Below are positions 25,638 to 32,776 of a stretch of DNA of 64,000 nt, one piece after another. The DNA is taken from NCBI GenBank assembly GCA_002353225.1, contig DEJF01000055.1:1776-65775 (forward strand). Direction: 5' to 3'. The notes below the pieces were generated by a model. The model was not told the origin of the DNA. It made no database searches and saw nothing but the letters and a program-made list of their open reading frames with translations. The translations under genes and the position numbers were made by a program. Within the stretch, counting starts at the first letter, position 1. Each line of letters starts with the position of its first letter. The stretch comes from Prevotella sp. UBA2755. GTDB taxonomy: Bacteria; Bacteroidota; Bacteroidia; Bacteroidales; Bacteroidaceae.

Positions 25638-25639
25638 GA

Positions 25640-25675
25640 GACCCCTTCCTAACCTCCCCCTGTTTAGGGGGAGGA
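25640..25675 (+). repeat. GC-rich palindromic repeat after nucleotidyltransferase gene
   Basis: Starts 2 bp after the stop codon; a CTCCCCCTGTTTAGGGGGAG core. It may act as a transcript 3' hairpin. Confidence 0.88.
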
Positions 25676-25695
25676 ATAAAAAATAAGTGATTTAT

Positions 25696-25726
25696 TTTGT
25701 TCTTTGCTCACTTATTCGTACCTTTG
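25696..25726 (+). promoter_or_regulatory. Upstream Bacteroidetes-type promoter copy
   Basis: TTTG at 25696-25699 and TACCTTTG at 25719-25726. The 20-bp block ending here (from 25707) is repeated exactly at 25819-25838. Confidence 0.55.
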
Positions 25727-25806
25727 AGACTGCGTCTCGAAGATACTCACGCATTCCCGAGTTTTGACTCGCCTACCCGTTGCCTTTCGAGAAAATTCAA
25801 ATAAAA

Positions 25807-25838
25807 TTTGGTTTTCTTCTCACTTATTCGTACCTTTG
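25807..25838 (+). promoter_or_regulatory. Promoter of thiamine operon
   Basis: TTTG at 25807-25810 and TACCTTTG at 25831-25838, 20 bp apart, the ideal Bacteroidetes spacing, just upstream of the riboswitch. Confidence 0.75.
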
Positions 25839-25852
25839 CACCCGAATTATCA

Positions 25853-25930
25853 AGGGGTGCCACCAGTTGGTGGCTGAGATGATACCCTCTTAACCTGATG
25901 CGGGCAATACCGACGTAGGGATGATAGAGC
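25853..25930 (+). promoter_or_regulatory. TPP riboswitch (THI element)
   Basis: Contains the conserved core: GGGGTGCC, GGCTGAGATGATACCCTC, AACCTGATGCGGGCAATACC, then GTAGGGATGAT. This RNA binds thiamine pyrophosphate and normally lowers expression of downstream genes. It lies 55 bp before the TonB receptor start. I see no obvious terminator stem, so control may be at translation. Confidence 0.95.
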
Positions 25931-25984
25931 AGAAATCAATATGTCCCCTTTATTTTTAGTTATTTAAAAATTAAAGGAAAAGAA

Positions 25985-28249
25985 ATGAAAAGATTAATTC
26001 TGATGCTGCTGATGGGTACGGCAATGACTGTGCAGGCAGAGGAGATGGACACACTGAAGAGTGTGGAGTTGCAGGACGTGCAAGTGGTGTCTGTGCGTGC
26101 CACGAAGAAAACACCTGTCGCATTTGTTAACATGGACAAAGAACAGTTGAAGGCGGTCAACTATGGTCAGGACGTGCCTTACTTGTTGTCGCTGACTCCT
26201 TCTGTGACCATGACGAGTGACGCAGGTAACGGTATCGGCTATACTTCAATCCGGGTGCGTGGAACAGACCCTACCCGTATCAACATCACCGCCAACGGCA
26301 TCCCGATGAATGATGCCGAGAGTGCAGGACTTTACTGGGTGAATATGGGTGATTTCGCCAGCAGTGTGCAGTCCATGCAGATACAGCGCGGTGTGGGTAC
26401 CTCTACCAATGGTGCCGGTGCCTTCGGCGCTACCATCAATATGCTGACAGAGAATATCGGTATCGACCCGTTTATCGGCATCGACCTCAGTGCGGGCTCT
26501 TACTATAGTCATAAAGAGACAGTGCGCTTCGGCACAGGACTGCTGGGTGGTCACTGGGGTATCCAGGGTCGTCTCTCGAACATCGGTTCGAAAGGTTATC
26601 TCGACCGTGCATCCACAAAGCTGAACAGTTATTTCCTGCAGGCAGGGTGGTTTGGCGACAATACAGTGGTGAAGTTCATCACATGGAATGGTGTCGAGGA
26701 GACCTACCATGCGTGGAACTACACGTCAAAATACGAGCAGTCGCTCTATGGTCGTACCTACAACTCATGCGGAGAGTACTATGACGAGCAGGGCAACCGC
26801 CACTATTATGACGACCAGACGGACAACTACCATCAGCAGAACTACCAGCTCATCTGGAACCAGCGCCTCACGAATGAACTGAAACTGAATGCGGCACTGC
26901 ATTACACCAAGGGGCACGGCTACTATAATGAGTACAAGACGAAACGTACCCTCTTCGAGTATGACCTGGATCATGCGATGACATGGGCGAAAAGCGACCT
27001 GGTGCGCAAGAAGACCATGGATAATGACTTCTATGGTGTCGTGGCTTCGCTGACCTATGATAACAAGAAGAACCTGCAGGCTGTCTTAGGAGGTGGGTGG
27101 AACAAATACGACGGTGACCACTATGGACTCACTCCATGGGTGAAGAATCCTGTGGATGAACTGTTTCCTGACCATCGCTATTATGACAATAACACGAAGA
27201 AGACTGATTTCAATATTTATGGTAAGGTAACCTACGACCTGCTGCCTGGTCTGAATGCCTTCTTAGACATGCAGTACCGTCATATAGGTATCAAGATGAA
27301 CGGTCCGACGGACGAGATAGACTGGACAGTCAACAAACGTATTGTCTATGACATCCAAAAGTCGTACGACTTCTTCAACCCGAAGTTCGGACTGAACTAT
27401 GACATCACACAGAACCATAAGGTGTATGCCTCGTATGCTATCGCCCATAAGGAGCCTGCCCGTAACAATTTCGAGAATAACAACAATGCAGGACTGGAGA
27501 TGCCTAAGACGGAAAGACTGAACGACCTGGAGGCAGGCTACAAGTTTCAGTCAAGACATTTCTCCGCGGGAGCCAACCTCTACTGGATGGACTACAAAGA
27601 CCAGTTTGTGCTGACGGGTGAGATAGACAAGATCGGTGAGGCGATCACACGTAACATGCCCAAGAGCTACCGCATCGGTGTGGAACTGGAAGCAGCATGG
27701 AAACCTGTTGACTGGTTCCGGTGGGATGCTAACGCCACCTTGTCGAAGAACCGTGTCAAGGACATCACTGTACAACTGACTGACGGTAGCGTGGAAAACC
27801 TGGGTACTCAGCCGCTGGCATTCTCTCCAGACTTCCTGCTGAACAATATCCTGACTTTCTCCTACTGCGGTTTCAAGGCTTCTGTACAGAGCCAATATGT
27901 CAGTGATCAGTATCTGACCAACACTGGTATCAAGAGTTACCAGACACTGGATGACAACGGCAAACCTGTAGATGTGGGTATGATGTTGGAAGGACACTTC
28001 AACACGAATCTCGACTTGTCCTATAACTTCCGCCTGTCCAAAGTCGGTGTGAAGGATGCCACCATCGGTGTGACCCTGTACAACCTCTTCTCGGCAAAAT
28101 ACGATAACAACGGATGGGCGGCACCTGCCTTTACCAAGGAGAATGGGAAGGTGATAGCTACGGGTTGGAGTGACTCCGACCAGTATGAGGCAGGCTTTGC
28201 GCCGTCGGCACCGTTTAACCTCATGGCACATCTGTCGATTAACTTTTAG
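25985..28249 (+). CDS. TonB-dependent outer-membrane receptor, probable thiamine transporter
   Basis: A 754-residue receptor. Signal peptide in residues 1-18 (MKRLILMLLMGTAMTVQA). The plug domain (about residues 40-160) has VPYLLSLTPSVTMTSDAGNGIGYTSIRVRG and INITANGIPMNDAES. A long beta-barrel ends in aromatic-terminated LMAHLSINF. Being directly under a TPP riboswitch, and followed by PnuC-type and thiamine pyrophosphokinase genes, it most likely imports thiamine or a precursor. A palindromic repeat starts at the stop codon. Confidence 0.93.
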   Translation: MKRLILMLLMGTAMTVQAEEMDTLKSVELQDVQVVSVRATKKTPVAFVNMDKEQLKAVNYGQDVPYLLSLTPSVTMTSDAGNGIGYTSIRVRGTDPTRINITANGIPMNDAESAGLYWVNMGDFASSVQSMQIQRGVGTSTNGAGAFGATINMLTENIGIDPFIGIDLSAGSYYSHKETVRFGTGLLGGHWGIQGRLSNIGSKGYLDRASTKLNSYFLQAGWFGDNTVVKFITWNGVEETYHAWNYTSKYEQSLYGRTYNSCGEYYDEQGNRHYYDDQTDNYHQQNYQLIWNQRLTNELKLNAALHYTKGHGYYNEYKTKRTLFEYDLDHAMTWAKSDLVRKKTMDNDFYGVVASLTYDNKKNLQAVLGGGWNKYDGDHYGLTPWVKNPVDELFPDHRYYDNNTKKTDFNIYGKVTYDLLPGLNAFLDMQYRHIGIKMNGPTDEIDWTVNKRIVYDIQKSYDFFNPKFGLNYDITQNHKVYASYAIAHKEPARNNFENNNNAGLEMPKTERLNDLEAGYKFQSRHFSAGANLYWMDYKDQFVLTGEIDKIGEAITRNMPKSYRIGVELEAAWKPVDWFRWDANATLSKNRVKDITVQLTDGSVENLGTQPLAFSPDFLLNNILTFSYCGFKASVQSQYVSDQYLTNTGIKSYQTLDDNGKPVDVGMMLEGHFNTNLDLSYNFRLSKVGVKDATIGVTLYNLFSAKYDNNGWAAPAFTKENGKVIATGWSDSDQYEAGFAPSAPFNLMAHLSINF

Positions 28250-28281
28250 ACCCTCTCTAACTCCCCCTGTTGAGGGGAAGA
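28249..28281 (+). repeat. GC-rich palindromic repeat between thiamine genes
   Basis: GACCCTCTCTAACTCCCCC... unit overlapping the last base of the TonB gene stop and ending 10 bp before the PnuC start. It could act as an intra-operon hairpin. Confidence 0.85.
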
Positions 28282-28291
28282 CATTGAAAGT

Positions 28292-28876
28292 ATGATAGAC
28301 TGGTTAGACATATTCACAACGATACTCGGACTGGTATATATCTGGCTCGAGTACCGTGCCAGTATCTGGCTATGGTTGGTAGGTATCGTGATGCCAGCAT
28401 TGGATATTGTCCTTTATTGGCGACATGGGCTCTATGGTGACGCTGGTATGGCGGTCTATTATACTCTTGCCGCTTTCTATGGTTTCGTCATCTGGCGATT
28501 CAAGAAGACCAGGAAGGAGCATCAGCCGTTGCCCATCATCCACATGCCGAAGATGTATTATCTCCCTGTGACCGTCTTTTTCTTTGTTGCTTGGGGAGTG
28601 ACCTATTATGTGCTCATCACTTGGACCAACTCCACCGTTCCTATGCTCGATGCCTTTACCAATGCCCTCTCGTTCGTGGGACTATGGGCACTGGCTCGTA
28701 AGTTCCTTGAGCAATGGTTGTTCTGGATAGTGGTCGACGCGGTATGTACCTATCTCTATATTACCAAAGGTATTCCCTTCAAGGCGGGACTCTATGGACT
28801 CTATGTCATCATCGCTATCGCTGGCTATTATAAATGGAAGAAAATGACTAAGATCACGAAGTATGAAAGAGTTTGA
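28292..28876 (+). CDS. pnuT: PnuC-family transporter, probably PnuT (thiamine)
   Basis: A 194-residue inner-membrane protein with about seven predicted spans and PnuC signatures (WLEYRASIWLWLVGIVMPALDIVLYW, and a C-terminal LFWIVVDAVCTYLYITKGIPFKAGLYGLYVIIAIAGYYKWKK). PnuC proteins carry nicotinamide riboside; those beside thiamine genes carry thiamine and are called PnuT. Riboswitch control and the adjacent kinase support PnuT. The end overlaps the next gene by 14 bp. Confidence 0.88.
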   Translation: MIDWLDIFTTILGLVYIWLEYRASIWLWLVGIVMPALDIVLYWRHGLYGDAGMAVYYTLAAFYGFVIWRFKKTRKEHQPLPIIHMPKMYYLPVTVFFFVAWGVTYYVLITWTNSTVPMLDAFTNALSFVGLWALARKFLEQWLFWIVVDAVCTYLYITKGIPFKAGLYGLYVIIAIAGYYKWKKMTKITKYERV

Positions 28877-29462
28877 GGTGGTCATCTTGGCAAACGGTAC
28901 CTTCCCGACACATCCCATTCCTTTGAAGGTGTTGTATAAGGCTGAGAGGGTAGTGGCGTGTGACGGAGCCATCAAGACTTTCCCCTCTGCGGATGTTGTT
29001 ATTGGGGATGGTGACTCCGTGCCTAAGATGTATCACGACCGTCTGATACAGGTGGACGAGCAGGATGACAACGACCTGACGAAAGCGACACGCTATTGTC
29101 TTCAACAGGGATGGCGAAAAATAACCTATTTGGGATGTACAGGAAAACGGGAAGACCATACCATCGGGAATATCTCATTGCTCATGCGTTATTTCCGTAA
29201 ATACCAAGTAGAAGGGGTGATGTATACCGACCATGGTTTCTTTGTTCCTGCAAAAGGTGACATGACTTTCGAGACTTTCCCCGGTCAACAAGTCAGCATC
29301 TTCAATTTCGGATGCACGGAGTTATCGTCAAAGGGACTGAAGTGGCAGTGTTACCCAACTACAGAATGGTGGCAGGGAACATTGAATGAAGCCTTAGGCA
29401 CTTTTTTTACCATCCATGCAGATGGGTTCTATCTGGTATTTAGGACGTATCTTCCTAAATAA
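28863..29462 (+). CDS. thiN: Thiamine pyrophosphokinase
   Basis: A 199-residue cytoplasmic enzyme transferring pyrophosphate from ATP to thiamine. Seen: RVVACDGAIKTF, VVIGDGDSV, QDDNDLTKATRYC and GCTGKREDHTIGN, the conserved nucleotide- and thiamine-binding motifs. Working with PnuT, it would trap imported thiamine as TPP, which then switches off the operon via the riboswitch. The name tnr3-like is also used for such proteins. Confidence 0.93.
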   Translation: MKEFEVVILANGTFPTHPIPLKVLYKAERVVACDGAIKTFPSADVVIGDGDSVPKMYHDRLIQVDEQDDNDLTKATRYCLQQGWRKITYLGCTGKREDHTIGNISLLMRYFRKYQVEGVMYTDHGFFVPAKGDMTFETFPGQQVSIFNFGCTELSSKGLKWQCYPTTEWWQGTLNEALGTFFTIHADGFYLVFRTYLPK

Positions 29463-29496
29463 TCTTTATTCTTTTCCTTTTTTCAAATAATATTCG

Positions 29497-29504
29497 TACC
29501 TTTG
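29497..29504 (+). promoter_or_regulatory. Bacteroidetes -7 box
   Basis: TACCTTTG, 13 bp before the lipoprotein start, in an AT-rich gap. Confidence 0.65.
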
Positions 29505-29517
29505 CCAGCATTAAAAA

Positions 29518-31212
29518 ATGACAAAGATGAAAAAGACGATGATATTCCTGGTTGGAGCCTTGTTGCTTCTGACCGCTTGCGGAGGAGGACTGAAGTCTCT
29601 CTCCGCTGATAACTTTAAGGTTGTGCCGAATCCTTTAGAGGTAGAAGGCGGAAAAGTACAGGTAACGATTAACGGTATGTTCCCGGAAGAGTATATGAAC
29701 CGTAAGGCGGTGGTGACGGTGATACCGGAACTGCGTTATATGAAAGACGGTGTGCAGAAAACCTTGATGGGACAGTCTGCGACCTTCCAAGGCGAGAAGG
29801 TGATGGGTAACGACCAAGTCATCTCCTACCTGTTGGGCGGTCATTATACCATGAAGACGGCATTCCCCTATGTGCCGGCAATGCAAAAGAGCGACCTCTT
29901 CCTGACCTTTGACGCTAAGGTGGGTAATAAACCTGTGAAGGTGCCTGCCGTCAAGATAGCCAATGGTGTCATTGCCACCAGTGAGTTATACCACCAGACA
30001 GTGGCGACTGCACAGCCGTGTGTGGCGCAGGATGCCTTCCAGCGTATCACGGAAGAGAAATATGACGCGAACGTGAAGTTCCTCATCCAGCAGGCAGAAC
30101 TGCGTAAGAGTGAGTTGCAGTCGAACTCCGTACAGGACTTCGTCAAACTGTTACAACGGATAGCCCGTGACCAGGAGGGACTGAACCTCGCCGGTGTGGA
30201 GGTTTCCGCTTATGCTTCTCCCGATGGTGGACAGAAACTCAACGAGCAGTTGGCGACCAAGCGTCAGCAGAATACCGAGAGTTATGTGCGCCAGCAGATG
30301 AAGAACGCCAACTTAGAGGGTGGTATCAGTTCCGAGTATACTGCTCAGGACTGGGAAGGTTTCCAGGAACTGGTGAAGGCAAGTAATATCCAGGACAAGG
30401 ATGTCATCCTGCGTGTCCTCTCCATGTATCAGGACCCACAGGAGCGTGAGCAACAGATCAAGAATATGAGTCAGGGCTTCCGTGAACTCGCCGAGGGTAT
30501 CCTGCCAGAGTTGCGTCGTGCCCGTATGACCATCAATTACGAGGTGATTGGTCGTGATGACGAGCAGATATTTAACCAGTATAAGCAGGATGCCTCCAAA
30601 CTGAGTGTCGAGGAACTGATCTATGCCGCCTCTATCGCACAGACAGATGCGGAAAGAGAAGATATCCTGAAGACGACGGCACGCCTGTATCAGCAGGACG
30701 CACGAGCCTATAACAACCTCGGTACCCTCGCCATGCAACAGGGAAAGAACGAGGAGGCACAGCGTTATTTCCAACAGGCACAGGCTATACAGCAACTGCC
30801 TGAGGCAAGTGCTAACCTCGGACTGATTGCCTTACAGAACGGTGATACCAAGACGGCAGAGAACCTGATTGCGAAGTCGGCTGGTGCCTCAGGACTTGCT
30901 GAGGCGCTCGGTAACCTCCATCTGGCGCAAGGCAACTATGCCCTTGCCCAACAGGATTTCGGTTATCATCCCAGTAATAGCGCGGCACTCGCCCAGTTGT
31001 TGAACAAAGACTATGCCCGTGCCCAGCAGACCTTGAAGAATGTCGAGAACCCTAACGGTATGACCGACTATCTCGCTGCCATCGTACAAGCACGTCAGGG
31101 TAATCAGGAGGCGGCAGTCTCCTTCCTGCGTAGTGCCTTGCAGAAAGATCCTTCGCTGAGAAAATTTGCAGACAAGGACTTGGAGTTGGAGAAGGTGGTT
31201 AAGATGTTATAA
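29518..31212 (+). CDS. OmpA-like/TPR lipoprotein
   Basis: A 564-residue lipoprotein; the lipobox is in VGALLLLTACGGG. Residues around 230-260 (GVEVSAYASPDGGQKLNEQLATKRQQN) resemble an OmpA/MotB-type peptidoglycan-binding core. The C-terminal third holds tetratricopeptide repeats (AYNNLGTLAMQQGKNEEAQRYFQQAQ). Probably an outer-membrane lipoprotein linked to the wall and acting as a scaffold. Start ATG 29518 or 29527. It precedes a second lipoprotein by 15 bp, so they form an operon. Function not known. Confidence 0.8.
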   Translation: MTKMKKTMIFLVGALLLLTACGGGLKSLSADNFKVVPNPLEVEGGKVQVTINGMFPEEYMNRKAVVTVIPELRYMKDGVQKTLMGQSATFQGEKVMGNDQVISYLLGGHYTMKTAFPYVPAMQKSDLFLTFDAKVGNKPVKVPAVKIANGVIATSELYHQTVATAQPCVAQDAFQRITEEKYDANVKFLIQQAELRKSELQSNSVQDFVKLLQRIARDQEGLNLAGVEVSAYASPDGGQKLNEQLATKRQQNTESYVRQQMKNANLEGGISSEYTAQDWEGFQELVKASNIQDKDVILRVLSMYQDPQEREQQIKNMSQGFRELAEGILPELRRARMTINYEVIGRDDEQIFNQYKQDASKLSVEELIYAASIAQTDAEREDILKTTARLYQQDARAYNNLGTLAMQQGKNEEAQRYFQQAQAIQQLPEASANLGLIALQNGDTKTAENLIAKSAGASGLAEALGNLHLAQGNYALAQQDFGYHPSNSAALAQLLNKDYARAQQTLKNVENPNGMTDYLAAIVQARQGNQEAAVSFLRSALQKDPSLRKFADKDLELEKVVKML

Positions 31213-31227
31213 GGAGTTAGGGAGTTC

Positions 31228-32229
31228 ATGAAACGATTATTGGTTGGTCTTGCTATAGCCACTTTACTTCTAAGTTGTGGTCCGGAGGGCGACAAGTTCC
31301 GCTTGTCGGGTCGTCTTCGTAACATCAACCAAGGAGAATTCCTGGTGTATAGTCCTGATGGCGGCTTAGTCGGTGTGGATACCATCAAGGTACGTAACGG
31401 ACGGTTTTCTTATGAGCGGGAGGTGCGTAATGCGGTGACCTTGATGATTGTCTTCCCGAACTTCAGTGAGCAGGCAGTCTTTGCCGCTCCTGGTGAGGAG
31501 GTGGAGATCAAGGGTGATGCCACCCACCTGAGGGAGATGACCATCAAGGGAACGGATGAGAATGACGAGTTGACGAAACTACGTATCCGCGTTAATAAAC
31601 TCACCCCTCCCGAGATACCTGGCGTCATTGCTGAGTTTATCGAGGAGAATCCTACTTCTATCGTCAGCATTCATCTGCTTGACAAATATTTCGTGTCTGC
31701 CAAGACACCCGATTATGTCGAGGGACAACGCCTTGCAGCCTTGATGCTGAAGGCAGACCCGGATAATGGTAAGTTACGGAGACTGAAGAAACAACTTGAC
31801 GGACTGAAGAGCAGTCGCCTGCAGTCCTCCATGCCTTCCTTCTCCGCTACTGATATTAAAGGTAGGAAAGTGGATAACAGTCTCCTGAAAGGAAAGGTAG
31901 GTGTTATCAGTACATGGGCATCATGGAACTATCCCAGTACGGATATCCAGCGTAGGTTACGCAAACTCCAACGGAAATACCCTAATACCCTCTCCCTTGT
32001 CAGTATCTGTCTGGATGGAACCAAGAAAGAGATGCGTCTGCGTGTTGACCGTGATACCCTCGACTGGGCTGTCGTCTGGGATGGTCAGTTGTTCCAGACT
32101 CCTCTGGTGCAACATTTAGGATTGTTTGTCGTACCTTCCATGATTGTAGTCAACAAACAAGGGAAGATTGTCGCTCGCGACCTGGAGCAGAAGGAAGTGG
32201 AGCCTGAAATCGAGAAACTCCTGAAATAG
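31228..32229 (+). CDS. DUF4369 / thioredoxin-like lipoprotein lacking the CxxC pair
   Basis: A 333-residue lipoprotein (lipobox LATLLLSCG). The N-terminal half (FRLSGRLRNINQGEFLVYSPDGG...VDTIKVRNGRFSYE) is the DUF4369 domain found before TlpA-like thioredoxins in Bacteroidetes. The C-terminal half has the thioredoxin-like fold (MPSFSATDIKGRKVDNSLLKGKVGVISTWASWNYPSTD...VPSMIVVNKQGKIVARDL). Where redox-active members have WCxxC, this one has WNYPS, so it cannot do disulfide exchange in the usual way. Perhaps structural or a substrate-binding relative. Confidence 0.82.
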   Translation: MKRLLVGLAIATLLLSCGPEGDKFRLSGRLRNINQGEFLVYSPDGGLVGVDTIKVRNGRFSYEREVRNAVTLMIVFPNFSEQAVFAAPGEEVEIKGDATHLREMTIKGTDENDELTKLRIRVNKLTPPEIPGVIAEFIEENPTSIVSIHLLDKYFVSAKTPDYVEGQRLAALMLKADPDNGKLRRLKKQLDGLKSSRLQSSMPSFSATDIKGRKVDNSLLKGKVGVISTWASWNYPSTDIQRRLRKLQRKYPNTLSLVSICLDGTKKEMRLRVDRDTLDWAVVWDGQLFQTPLVQHLGLFVVPSMIVVNKQGKIVARDLEQKEVEPEIEKLLK

Positions 32230-32234
32230 AATAG

Positions 32235-32729
32235 TTATACATCGGGGTGGAAGAGAACCACCTCACCTGTCTTCAGCGATGCTGGTACATCGATGAGGCG
32301 TTGGTTGCTGCTGCCCCGGAACAGCAGGGACTCATCCCGTAAGGACTTGATGAAAGGACCGTCCACCAAGACATCAATAAGTTCAAGCAGTTGTCGCTGG
32401 CGGGGGTTATGCAACAGTGTCTCGTAGGTGAATCCCGTGAAACACCAGATGTCTTTTGTCGTACGCTCCCGAATGGCACGAGCCAGTTCGGCGAAACCTT
32501 CTGGCTGGTACATCGGGTCACCCCCCGTAAAGGTCACATTGGCATAGGGATCCGCCTCGATAATCCGCATGATCTGTTCTGTCGACATCGGATGACCGCC
32601 ACTGAAGTCCCACGACTGTGGGTTATGGCAACCGGGACAGGCGTGGCGGCAGCCGGCACAATAAATAGAGGTCCGGAAGCCCGGACCGTCTACCATGGTG
32701 TCTTCGAGGATGTCTAATACGGAGATCAT
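32235..32729 (-). CDS. nrdG: Anaerobic ribonucleotide reductase activating protein
   Basis: A 164-residue radical-SAM activase that installs the glycyl radical in NrdD. The iron-sulfur motif CRHACPGC (CxxxCxxC) is followed by HNPQSWDFSGG, and VTFTGGDPMYQPEGF is the SAM-binding GGDP motif. It lies 40 bp downstream of nrdD with a tandem 9-bp repeat between, in the usual nrdD-nrdG order. Confidence 0.96.
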   Translation of the reverse strand: MISVLDILEDTMVDGPGFRTSIYCAGCRHACPGCHNPQSWDFSGGHPMSTEQIMRIIEADPYANVTFTGGDPMYQPEGFAELARAIRERTTKDIWCFTGFTYETLLHNPRQRQLLELIDVLVDGPFIKSLRDESLLFRGSSNQRLIDVPASLKTGEVVLFHPDV

Positions 32730-32731
32730 TT

Positions 32732-32776
32732 TTCTAGTATTCCTAGTATTTCTAGTATTTCTAGGCTTCCTAGAAT
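32732..32776. repeat. Tandem 9-bp repeat between nrdD and nrdG
   Basis: Five units of TTCTAGTAT type (TTCTAGTAT, TCCTAGTAT, TTCTAGTAT, TTCTAGGCT, TCCTAGAAT). The last includes the nrdD stop codon and final bases. Fills almost the whole intergenic gap. Confidence 0.8.

Noticed and set aside
27551..28231. Long open frame on the minus strand
   Set aside because: Antisense to the TonB receptor barrel, with low-complexity composition; a shadow.
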